Counted from the first letter of the stretch, positions 52,604-61,223 are shown. The stretch: DNA of 64,000 nt from Pseudomonadota bacterium (GCA_021324155.1 JAJPJQ010000042.1:153791-217790), one strand, 5' to 3'. The notes: generated from the letters alone by a model not told the origin. A program made the numbers and translations.

Positions 52604-53611
52604 ATGAAACACAAGCTGGTAATCGCCGCTATGGCTGCTCTTCTGGTTTTCGCCGCACCCGTCCGCGCGCAATCCGAGCGCGATAAGATGATTGAGGCGG
52701 CGAAGAAGGAGGGCGAAGTCGCATTCTACGGCGGCTTCAGCGTCTCCGACGTCGCGGGCTTCATCAACAAGTTCCAGAAGAAATATCCTTTCATTCGCGT
52801 CAATCACCTCCGCGAAGGCGCCGAGAAGCTGATGACTCGCGTGCTCACCGAGCGGCAAGCCGGCCGGCACAGCGTCGACGTGATCCAGGCGCGCGGCTTT
52901 CCCGCGCGCGTCATGCTCGATAAAGGCGTCTTCGCGAAGTACGTATCTCCGGAAGCCAAAGTTTATCCAAAAGGGTTTGCTGACCCGGAAGGCCGCTGGG
53001 CGACGATGTATGTGCAGACCTCCGTCATCGGCTACAACACGAAATTCGTCAAGCCCGGGGAGATCAAGAATTGGGAGGACCTGACCAATCCGAAGTGGAA
53101 AGGCCAGATGGTCATCGACCGCGAGGAGACCGAATGGTTCGCCAACATGCTCGAAGTGATGGGGCGGGAGAAGGGCCTCGCCTATATGCGCCGCATCGCG
53201 CAGCAGAACCCGACGCTGTGGGAAGGCCATACGCTGATGGCCCAGCTCGTCGCCGCCGGCGAGCACCCGATCGGAATTTCCCTGTACGGTCCGCGGATTG
53301 AAGACCTCAAGGCTCGTGGGGCGCCGGTCGAGTGGGTCCGCAGCAACCCGGTGATCGGCTTTCTCTACCTCGTTGCGCTCGCCGACAAGGCACCGCACCC
53401 GAACGCCGCCAAGCTTCTGATCAACTTCGCGCTCTCCCAGGAAGGCCAGATGGAGATCACCGAATCGCGCCGCATATCGATGCGGCCGGACGTCAAGCCC
53501 AATCCGCCGGGCTTAGTCGAAGGCGTGCACGTTCGCGCGAGCAATCTCGACCTCGCGCGCGACTACAACCGCCTCTACAAAGATTTTCAGGATATCTTCG
53601 GCAAAAAGTGA
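52604..53611 (+). CDS. Family-1 extracellular solute-binding protein
   Basis: Periplasmic binding protein of 335 residues with a signal peptide (LVIAAMAALLVFAAPVRA). KMIEAAKKEGEVAFYGGFSVSDVAGFINKFQKKYPFIRVNHLREG, then NWEDLTNPKWKGQMVIDREE, is the ferric-iron-type pattern, also seen in the protein at 3556. It is 21 nt after the hydro-lyase small subunit and 16 nt before the lyase gene, so it is part of that operon and probably binds the pathway's acid. No permease or ATPase is linked. Confidence 0.86.
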   Translation: MKHKLVIAAMAALLVFAAPVRAQSERDKMIEAAKKEGEVAFYGGFSVSDVAGFINKFQKKYPFIRVNHLREGAEKLMTRVLTERQAGRHSVDVIQARGFPARVMLDKGVFAKYVSPEAKVYPKGFADPEGRWATMYVQTSVIGYNTKFVKPGEIKNWEDLTNPKWKGQMVIDREETEWFANMLEVMGREKGLAYMRRIAQQNPTLWEGHTLMAQLVAAGEHPIGISLYGPRIEDLKARGAPVEWVRSNPVIGFLYLVALADKAPHPNAAKLLINFALSQEGQMEITESRRISMRPDVKPNPPGLVEGVHVRASNLDLARDYNRLYKDFQDIFGKK

Positions 53612-53627
53612 TGCCGAGGGAGGACCA

Positions 53628-54527
53628 ATGACCAAGGCGAGAAAGATGCGCGAGCTGCTCGCGCGCAGAGAATTTTTCATCGCGCCCGGCGCGTACGACG
53701 CCATGACGGCGCGTCTCGTCGAGCAGGCGGGATTTCCAGCGGTAAAACTATTGGGCAACGCGACGACGGCGAGCTTGCTGGGCCTGCCCGATCTGGGGTT
53801 CTTGAGCCTGATGGAAGTCGTGAACCACGCGCGCAACGTCGCCGCTGCGGTGAATATTCCGCTGATGGTCGACGCCGATACCGGATTCCTGAGCGGGCCA
53901 CTCGGCATCATCCGCACGGTGCGCGAGTTCGAGCGCGCGGGCTTGGCCGGTATCTCGTTCGAGGACCAGGCGTGGCCGAAGAAATGCGCGCTGATCGAGG
54001 GCGCGACGCGCGTCGTGCCGATCGATGAGCACGCGAAGCGCATCGAAGCCGCCGTCCACGCGCGCGAGGACAAGGACTTCGTGATCGGCACGCGCACCGA
54101 CGCCGAGGAATCGCTCGGCCTGGATGAAGCGATCAAGCGCGCGAACGTCTACGCCGACGCCGGCGCGGACGTGATCTCGATCGCGCTGCGCTGGTCGCGC
54201 GAAAAAGGCCGACGCGACCAGACGATTAGCGCGCTGCGGCGCATCGGTCGCGAGGTGAAGGCGCCGGTGTCGCTGATGTTTTCCGATGAGGTCATCGGCG
54301 CGGGCAACGCGACGATCGAAGAGATCCGCGAGCTCGGCTTCGTCATCGGCTCGTGCAACTCGATCCGCTACACGGTCGTCAAGGCGGTGGCCGACATGCT
54401 GCAAATTTTGAAGCGGGACTGGTGCACCGTCGCCAATGCGGGCCACATGGCGACGCTCAAGGACTATAACCGGCTCTTGGGGCTCGAGGATTATATGGAG
54501 TTGGAAGCCCGCTTTACGGCGAAATAG
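53628..54527 (+). CDS. PEP-mutase/isocitrate-lyase family enzyme
   Basis: TIM-barrel lyase of 299 residues. PLMVDADTGFLSGPLGIIRTVREFERAGLAGISFEDQAWPKKC is the diagnostic segment, with the Mg-binding Asp pair and the catalytic Cys. The usual KRCGH motif reads KKCAL here, so the Gly and His are missing. DFVIGTRTDAEESLGLDEAIKRANVYADAGADVISI continues the fold. Family members include 2,3-dimethylmalate lyase, 2-methylisocitrate lyase, oxaloacetate decarboxylase and PEP mutase. Linkage to an aconitase-type hydratase favours a dimethylmalate- or methylisocitrate-type lyase. Good ribosome-binding site (GGGAGGA). Confidence 0.88.
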   Translation: MTKARKMRELLARREFFIAPGAYDAMTARLVEQAGFPAVKLLGNATTASLLGLPDLGFLSLMEVVNHARNVAAAVNIPLMVDADTGFLSGPLGIIRTVREFERAGLAGISFEDQAWPKKCALIEGATRVVPIDEHAKRIEAAVHAREDKDFVIGTRTDAEESLGLDEAIKRANVYADAGADVISIALRWSREKGRRDQTISALRRIGREVKAPVSLMFSDEVIGAGNATIEEIRELGFVIGSCNSIRYTVVKAVADMLQILKRDWCTVANAGHMATLKDYNRLLGLEDYMELEARFTAK

Positions 54528-55359
54528 TCATCGCGATATCCGCCCGCAGGCTTCGTTCGACCGCCGCGCCGCGAAACATTCCCGACACCGGCGCCGCGTC
54601 TTTGGGATCCGCCGCCGCCGCGACGGCGATATGGCCGTCGGTGACCGCCAGACCCAACGTCGGATCAAACGCGCGCCACCCGCCCCCGGGAAGATACACT
54701 TCACTCCATGCGTGCATGTAGCGCTTTTCGTCGTTCAAACGGGAATCGTGATAGCCGCTGACGAAACGCGCTGCGATTCCCTGCGCTCGGCACGCGTCCA
54801 TGAATAGGACGGCGAGATCGCGGCACGAGCCGCGCTTGTCCTTCAACGTATCGCCGGCGCTGTTCGGATCCCCTTCCTCGCGAACCGTATACACCGATCG
54901 GTCACGAATGTCGCGGCAGAGCGCGACGAGAAACGGTATCGTCTCGTTTCCCGCCGAGCGCGCGATGGACTTGACCCAGTCATCGACCTCCGCGGTAGCA
55001 TTCGGGCGCGTGAGATACGGCGCCAGCGTCGCGGATGTGTGCGCATACCGCATCGGAAGTTTCTGCGACCCGGGGTCCGAAAAAATAAAATCGAACGGAT
55101 TGCGCGCTCCGGCCTGCGTTTTCGACACCGCTTTGATGACCAGGCTATTCCACGCTCCCGAGAACCACGCTTGCGTCACGGCGTTGCCGTCGACATCGAG
55201 TGCCTGCGTCGAGCCGGCGGGATTCGGCTCGATCGTAAGGTTGAAATGAAGCAGCTTGAGCGCCGAATCCTGACGCGGCTTGAGACGAAACGTGTGCGGC
55301 TCGAAGAATACCGGACGATCGTAGGAATAAATCGTCGTATGAGAAATCTCAAACAGCAC
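54514..55359 (-). CDS. Transglutaminase-like protein of the alpha-E triad
   Basis: Protein of 281 residues with an N-terminal beta domain (MLFEISHTTIYSYDRPVFFEPHTFRLKPRQ) and a transglutaminase core. Catalytic Cys is in KRGSCRDLAVLF, His in YMHAWSEVYLP and Asp in WRAFDPT. This is the bacterial transglutaminase/protease-like family that accompanies alpha-E and circularly permuted ATP-grasp proteins. It is third in the minus-strand triad, 30 nt after the alpha-E gene. Its 3' end overlaps the convergent lyase gene by 14 nt. Likely acts on a peptide made by the ATP-grasp partner. Confidence 0.9.
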   Translation of the reverse strand: MLFEISHTTIYSYDRPVFFEPHTFRLKPRQDSALKLLHFNLTIEPNPAGSTQALDVDGNAVTQAWFSGAWNSLVIKAVSKTQAGARNPFDFIFSDPGSQKLPMRYAHTSATLAPYLTRPNATAEVDDWVKSIARSAGNETIPFLVALCRDIRDRSVYTVREEGDPNSAGDTLKDKRGSCRDLAVLFMDACRAQGIAARFVSGYHDSRLNDEKRYMHAWSEVYLPGGGWRAFDPTLGLAVTDGHIAVAAAADPKDAAPVSGMFRGAAVERSLRADIAMTISP

Positions 55360-55389
55360 GGCTGCGATTGGATCTCGTCCGGCGAAGCG

Positions 55390-56376
55390 TCACTGGCCTT
55401 CCCCATGCGCGAAGCCGCGGCGGCCGTCGAGCGGCCGGAGCGCGAAGAAGCTTTCAAAAATGCCGTGATCGATCATGTTGAGCTTCGTCTGTAGGCCGTC
55501 GAGGAACTCGTGCAGCCCCTCGGCGATGATTTGTTCGACCGGCGTGTAGGCGAGCTCCGCCTGCAAGCGTCCCAGGTGCTGCTCGGCGGAGTTGCAGAAC
55601 GTCCCGGCCGGCGCGCCCGAGATGGCGTGCAGCGATAAGCCGGCATGCGTGAGACAGTAGTTGATCGAGCGCGGGAATTCGAGATCGAGCAAGAGAAAAT
55701 GGAGAATCCGGTCGGGCTCGATATGGCCGTGGCGCTGGCGGTACATCTCGAAGGCGCTCGCCGACCTGAGCACCGCCGCCCACTGAATATCGTCGAGCGC
55801 CGTGCCGACGTCGGTCGCAGCCGGCAAGAGAATGAAATATTTCACGTCGAGCAGACGCGACGTCTTGTCCGCGCGCTCGATGAATCGCCCCATGCGGTAG
55901 AAATGCCAGCCCTCGTCGTGCAGCATCGTAGCGTCCGCCAAGCCGTCGAAGAGGAGGCTCGCCTTTTTGATCTCGCTGAAAAACCGGTCCGCGTCCTCGA
56001 GATCGTAGCCGCGCGCCGCCGCCGCGTTGACCATCAGGTAACAGGTGTTGATCTGCTCCCACATCTCCGGCGAGACCGCCTCGCGCACCGTGCGGGCGTT
56101 CTCGCGCGCCGCACGCAGCGAGGAGAGAATCGAGTTGGGGTTTTTTGTGTCGAAGGTGAGAAACTGGATGACGTTTTCGCGCGTCGCCCCGGCGTAGCGC
56201 TCGGCGAACGGCTTGTCGTCGCCGGTGATGATCACGAGCGGCTCCCACTGCTCGGTGAGGCCGCTCGGCAGATCGAGCATCATTTGGAGATTGACGTCGA
56301 CGAACCGGGCAACGTTCTCCGCCCGCTCGATGTAACGGCTCATCCAGTAAATCGAATTAGCGACGCGGCTCAGCAT
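55390..56376 (-). CDS. Alpha-E domain protein
   Basis: All-helical protein of 328 residues. MLSRVANSIYWMSRYIERAENVARFVDVNLQMMLDLP is the unmistakable alpha-E start. FYRMGRFIERADKTSRLLDVKYFILLP and FLLLDLEFPRSINYCLTHAG are further blocks. Alpha-E proteins are predicted to work with a circularly permuted ATP-grasp ligase and a transglutaminase in an uncharacterised peptide-related system. Middle gene of the triad, 13 nt after the ATP-grasp gene. Confidence 0.93.
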   Translation of the reverse strand: MLSRVANSIYWMSRYIERAENVARFVDVNLQMMLDLPSGLTEQWEPLVIITGDDKPFAERYAGATRENVIQFLTFDTKNPNSILSSLRAARENARTVREAVSPEMWEQINTCYLMVNAAAARGYDLEDADRFFSEIKKASLLFDGLADATMLHDEGWHFYRMGRFIERADKTSRLLDVKYFILLPAATDVGTALDDIQWAAVLRSASAFEMYRQRHGHIEPDRILHFLLLDLEFPRSINYCLTHAGLSLHAISGAPAGTFCNSAEQHLGRLQAELAYTPVEQIIAEGLHEFLDGLQTKLNMIDHGIFESFFALRPLDGRRGFAHGEGQ

Positions 56377-56389
56377 GTCGGCAAAAAAA

Positions 56390-57823
56390 TCACGCCCTCA
56401 ACACCCAGGTGTCCTTGCTGCCGCCGCCTTGCGAGGAATTGACCACGAGCGAGCCGCGCTTCAGCGCGACGCGCGTGAGCCCGCCGGGAAGCACGTAGAT
56501 GTCCTTGCCGTAGAGAATATACGGGCGCAGGTCGACATGCCGACCACTGAAGCTGCCGTCGACGATCACCGGAACGCGCGACAGGCCGAGCGTCGGCTGG
56601 GCGATGTAGTTTCTCGGGTGCTTGCGAATGCGCTCGGCGAAATCGGCGCGCTGCACTGCCGTCGAGTGCGGCCCGACGAGCATGCCGTAGCCGCCGGACT
56701 CGTTGACGGCTTTGACGACGAGCTTATCCAGATGCTCTATGACGTAGCCGCAGTCGCTCTTCTCGGCGCAAATATAGGTCGGCACGATGGGAATGATCGG
56801 CTCGTCGCCGAGATAATAGCGGATCATCTTCGGCACATAGGCGTAGATGCATTTGTCGTCGGCGATGCCGGTTCCCGGCGCGTTCGCGAGCGCGACGCGG
56901 CCGTTCTTGTACGCTTCCATCAGGCCGGGGACGCCGAGCAGCGAATCGGGGCGGAAAACCTGCGGGTCGAGAAAATCGTCGTCGATCCGGCGATAAAGCA
57001 CGTCGACGCGCTCGAAGCCTTTGGTCGTTCGCATGAGGACGCGCCCGTCCGCGACGATCAGGTCGCGGCCTTCCACGAGCTCGACGCCCATCTGCTGCGC
57101 GAGAAAGCTGTGCTCGAAATAGGCCGAGTTGTAGATGCCCGGCGTGAGCACCGCGACGCTCGGCGACTCGAGCGCCGGGTCGGCGAGCGACTGCAACATG
57201 TCGAGCAGCCGGCTGGGATATTCATCCACCGGGCGGACGCGCGAGGCCTCGAACACCTGCGGAAAGGTCCGCTTCATGACGCGGCGATTTTCCAGGACGT
57301 ACGAGACGCCCGACGGGCAGCGCAGGTTGTCTTCGAGCACGTACATTTGGCCGTCGCGGTCACGCACCAAATCGGTTCCCGTGATGTGGCACCAGATGCC
57401 GCGCGGCGGATTCAGACCGACACACTGCTCGCGAAAGGAGCGCGCCGAAAGGACGATCTCCTGCGGGATAATCTTGTCCTTCAGAATCTTCTGCTTGTGG
57501 TAGATGTCGTCGAGAAAAAGATTGAGCGCGTAGACGCGCTGTTTGAGACCTTTTTCGAGCCGCTCCCATTCGTCCGCTTCGATAATGCGCGGGATCACGT
57601 CGAAGGGAAAGATGCGCTCGGTCGCGGCGCCGTCGCCGTAGACGTTAAAGGTGATGCCGCCCTGAAGCAGCGCCCGCTCGGCGGCCTGCTGGCGGTCCAG
57701 CAGCTCGCCGTCGACGAGCGACTCGATTTTGTGTTTGAGCAGGGTCGCGCCGCGACGCGCGTTGCCGTCGGGCAGAAACATCTCGTCGTAGAAACCGTCG
57801 CAGGTATAGCCGTCGAACTTCAT
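56390..57823 (-). CDS. Circularly permuted ATP-grasp type 2 protein
   Basis: Protein of 477 residues. MKFDGYTCDGFYDEMFLPDGNAR, ERIFPFDVIPRIIEADEWERLEKGLKQRVYALNLFLDDIYH and VLEDNLRCPSGVSYVLENR are family hallmarks. KLVVKAVNESGGYGMLVGP is the permuted nucleotide-binding part. The C-terminus ends LPGGLTRVALKRGSLVVNSSQGGGSKDTWVL. It is a predicted amide- or peptide-bond-forming ligase that is first in the triad with alpha-E and transglutaminase genes. Product not known. Confidence 0.94.
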   Translation of the reverse strand: MKFDGYTCDGFYDEMFLPDGNARRGATLLKHKIESLVDGELLDRQQAAERALLQGGITFNVYGDGAATERIFPFDVIPRIIEADEWERLEKGLKQRVYALNLFLDDIYHKQKILKDKIIPQEIVLSARSFREQCVGLNPPRGIWCHITGTDLVRDRDGQMYVLEDNLRCPSGVSYVLENRRVMKRTFPQVFEASRVRPVDEYPSRLLDMLQSLADPALESPSVAVLTPGIYNSAYFEHSFLAQQMGVELVEGRDLIVADGRVLMRTTKGFERVDVLYRRIDDDFLDPQVFRPDSLLGVPGLMEAYKNGRVALANAPGTGIADDKCIYAYVPKMIRYYLGDEPIIPIVPTYICAEKSDCGYVIEHLDKLVVKAVNESGGYGMLVGPHSTAVQRADFAERIRKHPRNYIAQPTLGLSRVPVIVDGSFSGRHVDLRPYILYGKDIYVLPGGLTRVALKRGSLVVNSSQGGGSKDTWVLRA

Positions 57824-57963
57824 AGCACGGCGCTAGAGCCTCCAATGCCTATCACAGCAAACGCCTTGCCGACAAGTTTTTCTGAAAAATGCCGATGATG
57901 AACCGTTCAGCGGCCGCAGAGCGCTTTCAGGTTCGATGTTCCGTGCTTAGATTGAGAGCACGG

Positions 57964-58050
57964 TTACTCGGCTTCTTCCTTGTGCCGGCTGCGCGGCCGG
58001 TCGGTCTGCCTGAGAATCCTTTTGCGTAGCCGGATCGTCTTGGGCGTGAC
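57964..58050 (-). other. In-frame C-terminal tail of typA beyond its premature stop
   Basis: Directly after the TAA at 58051-58053 the same frame continues VTPKTIRLRKRILRQTDRP and RSRHKEEAE to a second TAA at 57964. The first ten residues match the normal TypA ending (DELVEVTPxSIRxRKxxL). The one altered codon is TAA where a Glu codon (GAA) belongs. The tail is uninterrupted, so the change looks recent, or it is a base-calling error, or it is read through. Confidence 0.75.
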
Positions 58051-59802
58051 TTACACCAGCTCGTCGTCGGCGATCCACTCGATCGCGTCCTCAAGACCCA
58101 TCTCGCGATGCGGCGTGATGAGAATATTCTCGTCGCGGCCTGCGGCGCGGATATTGGTGAGCTTCTTCTCGCGGCAGATGTTGACGTTGAGGTCGTTGTC
58201 GCGCGAATACTCACCGACGACCATGCCCTCGTAGACGTTGGTGCCTGGGGCGATGAACAGCGTGCCGCGCTCCTGAAGATGAAACACCGCGTACGGCGTC
58301 GTCATGCCTTCGCGGTCGGCGACCATCGCGCCGTTCGCGCGCGAATAAATCGCGCCGTGCCACGGCGCCCACCCGTTGAAGAGCGCGTTGGCAATGCCGG
58401 TGCCGCGCGTATCGGTCAAGAACCGCGAGCGAAAGCCGATGAGGCCGCGCGACGGCACGGAAAATTCGAGGCGCACGCGGCCTGAGCCGCCGTGCACCAT
58501 CTTCGTCATCTTGCCTTTCCGCGTCGCGAGCAGCTGCGAGACGATGCCGATGTGCTCCTCCGGCACGTCGACCACGAGCTGCTCGATCGGCTCGTTCAGG
58601 GCGCCCTCGATCTCGCGCGTGACGACCGTCGGCTTGGAGACCATCAGCTCGTAGCCTTCGCGCCGCATCGTCTCGATCACGATCGCGAGTTGGAATTCGC
58701 CGCGGCCGGTCACGCGGAAGGAATCCGGCGAATCCGTTTCTTCGAGCCTGAGGCTCACGTTCTTCCGCTGTTCGTAGACGAGCCGCTCGCGGAGTTTGCG
58801 CGAGGTGACGAAGTCCCCTTCCCTGCCCGCCCACGGCGAGTTATTGGCGCTGAAGATCATCGCGATAGTCGGCTCGTCTACGCGGAGCGGCGGCAGCGCC
58901 GCGGGATGCTCGCGGTCGGCGATCGTGTCGCCGATCTGGATCTCTTCGACTCCCGCGATCGCGACGATGTCGCCCGCCTCGGCGGAGTCGACGGCGGCGC
59001 GCTTCAAGCCTTCCCAAGAGGATACCTGCGTGATCTTGACCGGCTTCTGCTCCCCGTCGGCTCGGCAGAGCATGTATTGCCCGACAGCGAGCCTGCCGCT
59101 CTTCAGTCGTCCGATCGCGAGGCGCCCCACGTAGTCGTCGTAGTCGAGATTGTTCGCCTGAAACTGTAGCGGCGACGAAGCATCGATCATCGGTCCGGGC
59201 AGAGCTTCGACGATGAGGTCGAAAAGCGCCTGAAGATTCTCCGCCGGCTGTTTCAGATCGCGCGTCGCCATGCCCGAGCGCGCGTTGCTGTACACGATGG
59301 GAAAATCGAGCTGGTCTTCGGTCGCGTCGAGGTCGATGAACAAGTCGTAAATCTCGTCGAGCACTTCCGCCGGCCTGGCGTCGGCGCGGTCGATCTTGTT
59401 GATACAGACGACCGGCGGCAGTCCCGCCTCGAGCGCTTTTTTGAGCACAAAGCGTGTCTGCGGTAGCGGGCCTTCGGAGGCGTCGACGAGCAGCATCACG
59501 CCGTCGACCATCGCCAGCGTGCGCTCGACCTCGCCGCCGAAGTCGGCGTGGCCGGGCGTGTCGACGATGTTGATCTTCACGCCCTTGTAATGAATCGACG
59601 TGTTCTTCGCTAGGATCGTGATGCCGCGCTCGCGCTCAAGATCGAGCGAATCCATGACGCGCTCGACCACCTGCTCGTTGGCGCGAAAGATGCCGCTCTG
59701 GCGCAGCAGCGCGTCGACCAGCGTCGTCTTGCCGTGATCGACGTGCGCGATGATGGCGACGTTGCGGATGTCGCCGCGGCGATTCCCGGATAGTGAACTC
59801 AT
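58051..59802 (-). CDS. typA: GTP-binding translation factor TypA/BipA, interrupted near its C-terminus
   Basis: Translational GTPase of 583 residues to the first stop; the family has about 605-615. G1 AHVDHGKTT, the switch region [12 protein letters not shown]3 [12 protein letters not shown]4 NKIDRADA. Domains II-III and the TypA-specific C-terminal domain follow ([25 protein letters not shown]). It functions in ribosome assembly and stress adaptation. The frame stops at DELV, where a Glu codon is expected, and continues unbroken for 28 more codons (see the tail feature). If the stop is real, the ribosome-contacting tail is lost. Monocistronic; 322 nt upstream before the RRM gene. Confidence 0.95.
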   Translation of the reverse strand: MSSLSGNRRGDIRNVAIIAHVDHGKTTLVDALLRQSGIFRANEQVVERVMDSLDLERERGITILAKNTSIHYKGVKINIVDTPGHADFGGEVERTLAMVDGVMLLVDASEGPLPQTRFVLKKALEAGLPPVVCINKIDRADARPAEVLDEIYDLFIDLDATEDQLDFPIVYSNARSGMATRDLKQPAENLQALFDLIVEALPGPMIDASSPLQFQANNLDYDDYVGRLAIGRLKSGRLAVGQYMLCRADGEQKPVKITQVSSWEGLKRAAVDSAEAGDIVAIAGVEEIQIGDTIADREHPAALPPLRVDEPTIAMIFSANNSPWAGREGDFVTSRKLRERLVYEQRKNVSLRLEETDSPDSFRVTGRGEFQLAIVIETMRREGYELMVSKPTVVTREIEGALNEPIEQLVVDVPEEHIGIVSQLLATRKGKMTKMVHGGSGRVRLEFSVPSRGLIGFRSRFLTDTRGTGIANALFNGWAPWHGAIYSRANGAMVADREGMTTPYAVFHLQERGTLFIAPGTNVYEGMVVGEYSRDNDLNVNICREKKLTNIRAAGRDENILITPHREMGLEDAIEWIADDELV

Positions 59803-59898
59803 TGTGTGAATCTTTTTCGCAGGCCGGATCGAGCGAGCGAAATGCAGTCTGGAAAAGATTATTAGTCCGGCGCGACCAAGTCAACCGGCAATAAGGAT

Positions 59899-59927
59899 TT
59901 GACATTACCCGCCAATCATCGTAGTAT
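59899..59927 (+). promoter_or_regulatory. Strong sigma-70 promoter of the RRM gene
   Basis: TTGACA (59899-59904), 17-nt spacer, TAGTAT (59922-59927). The consensus match is the best seen in the window. It lies in the 322-nt gap between typA and the RNA-binding-protein gene and points at the latter. Transcript start would be about 59934. Confidence 0.75.
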
Positions 59928-59933
59928 GAGTTT

Positions 59934-60124
59934 CCGCTTCAGTATGAGGCCTCCTGAAAAGGAAGATAAATAAGTCGAGGCCTAGTCAGTCTCTCCTGCG
60001 AACATACCTAAAGGGTAAACCGACCAGAGCGTGGTTTCTAGCATTTCGTTTTCCATGTTCTGCTCCATTTAGCGTCCGCTTCTCAGGTCAAAGACAGCAA
60101 ACAGTTTTTTTATAGGAGGAGAAC
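59934..60124 (+). promoter_or_regulatory. Long 5' leader of the RRM gene
   Basis: About 190 nt of untranslated leader. It holds a tiny frame MRPPEKEDK (59944-59973) and an inverted repeat AGGCCTC (59947-59953) / GAGGCCT (59977-59983) that overlaps that frame. Near the end a T-run and AGGAGGAG precede the ATG. Such leaders are common on cold-shock-type RNA-binding protein genes, where structure controls translation. That role is an analogy. Confidence 0.4.
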
Positions 60125-60448
60125 ATGGGTAATAAATTATATGTCGGCGGCTTGCCGTACTCCGTTACGGAAGGCCGGCTCGAGGAAGTCTTTGCCGCGC
60201 ACGGAACCGTGCAGTCGGCGAAGGTGATCTCGGATAAATTCACGGGCCAGTCGCGGGGCTTCGGCTTCGTCGAGATGGGTTCGAGCGACGAGGCGCAAAA
60301 AGCGATCGCCGCATTGAACGGCACCCAGCTAGACGGCCGCACTCTGGTCGTCAACGAGGCGAAGCCGATGGAGAACCGCGGTGGCGGTGGCGGCGGCGGT
60401 GGCGGTGGCCGCGGCGGGAACCGCGGCGGCGGCCGGGACCGCTGGTAG
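60125..60448 (+). CDS. Glycine-rich RRM RNA-binding protein
   Basis: Protein of 107 residues with one RNA-recognition motif. RNP-2 is KLYVGGLPY and RNP-1 is SRGFGFVEM; VTEGRLEEVFAAHGTVQSAKVI lies between them. A C-terminal tail of nearly pure Gly and Arg (about residues 83-107) follows, as in cyanobacterial Rbp and plant cold-induced proteins. It is expected to bind RNA as a chaperone, often under cold or stress. Strong promoter, long leader, AGGAGG ribosome-binding site and terminator give a stand-alone unit. Confidence 0.94.
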   Translation: MGNKLYVGGLPYSVTEGRLEEVFAAHGTVQSAKVISDKFTGQSRGFGFVEMGSSDEAQKAIAALNGTQLDGRTLVVNEAKPMENRGGGGGGGGGGRGGNRGGGRDRW

Positions 60449-60470
60449 ATCTGTCGCAGCAACTCGATCC

Positions 60471-60507
60471 AAAAAGGGGGCAACCGGTCGGTTTGCCCCC
60501 TTTTTTT
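60471..60507 (+). terminator. Intrinsic terminator after the RRM gene
   Basis: AAAAAGGGGGCAA, a short inner stem ACCGGTCGGT-like region, then TTGCCCCC and seven T. The stem is GC-rich and the T-run long, so termination should be efficient. Confidence 0.85.
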
Positions 60508-60537
60508 AACTGCGTCCCATAGCTAAGGAGATGACCT

Positions 60538-61071
60538 CTGTCATATATTTTACCGTCGCTAATCGCGTTCGTCGCTCTTTTCGTTTACGCCAGCTTCTTC
60601 GAGTGGGCACTGCATCGGTTCCTGATGCATACCCGCATATGGCCTTATCCCTTTAAATCTCATGCCGTCATTCATCACGGCCTGTTTCGCTCCGGGCCGA
60701 CTTACTTCCTGCCGAGCGGTCGGAACTACGATAACATTAGATTCGCGTGGTGGAATGCACCCTTGATAATCGGGCTTCACGCCCCCGTGCTTTTATGGAT
60801 CGGCTGGGTGCTGGAAACGAATATTTTTTTCGGCGGAATGGCGGCGCTAGGGCTTTACTACTTTCTCTACGAATACCTTCACTTTTGCATGCACGTCCCC
60901 AAGGGACGCTGGCTCGAAAGGTCGGCGTGGTTCTCCTGGCTCGATGCCCACCATCACCAGCATCACGAACGCCACTTTAAAAACCTCAACGTTGTGCTTC
61001 CACTGGCCGATCTCATTTTCGGCACGCTCATTCGCGGCAACCGAAGAATACCCCGTCCGCTGCGCGCCTAG
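60538..61071 (+). CDS. Fatty-acid-hydroxylase/sterol-desaturase family membrane protein with unclear start
   Basis: Integral-membrane di-iron hydroxylase-like protein of about 177 residues. The His clusters are HRFLMH, HAVIHH, HFCMH and HHHQHHERH, the pattern of the superfamily. The first ATG in frame (60625) would cut off HRFLM and a clear membrane segment (LPSLIAFVALFVYASFFEWAL), so the gene must start earlier. Upstream in this frame there is a TGA at 60532, and the only plausible start is a CTG at 60538, with AAGGAG 7 nt before it. An ATG at 60531 lies in another frame and would need a one-base shift. Either an unusual start or an indel is present. Confidence 0.7.
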   Translation: MSYILPSLIAFVALFVYASFFEWALHRFLMHTRIWPYPFKSHAVIHHGLFRSGPTYFLPSGRNYDNIRFAWWNAPLIIGLHAPVLLWIGWVLETNIFFGGMAALGLYYFLYEYLHFCMHVPKGRWLERSAWFSWLDAHHHQHHERHFKNLNVVLPLADLIFGTLIRGNRRIPRPLRA

Positions 61072-61223
61072 ATCACAGCTTCTAGCTCGGCTATATGCCG
61101 TTTTTTGTCTGCTAAGCCGAATTTCGCCGTGTTCCCGCTGCGCTACCTGAGCTATAAATGCCTGAAAATCCACGGATTCGACATCAAATTATATTGGCAT
61201 AATCATTGCTGCTCGAATCGCGC

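Noticed and set aside
51241..52686. A 481-codon plus-strand frame across the LeuC/LeuD-like genes
   Set aside because: Composition is dominated by Arg, Gly and His with no motif, and both overlapped genes have strong family motifs.
60376..60440. GGTGGCGGTGGC-type repeat
   Set aside because: It is the codon pattern of the Gly/Arg-rich tail of the RRM protein and needs no other explanation.
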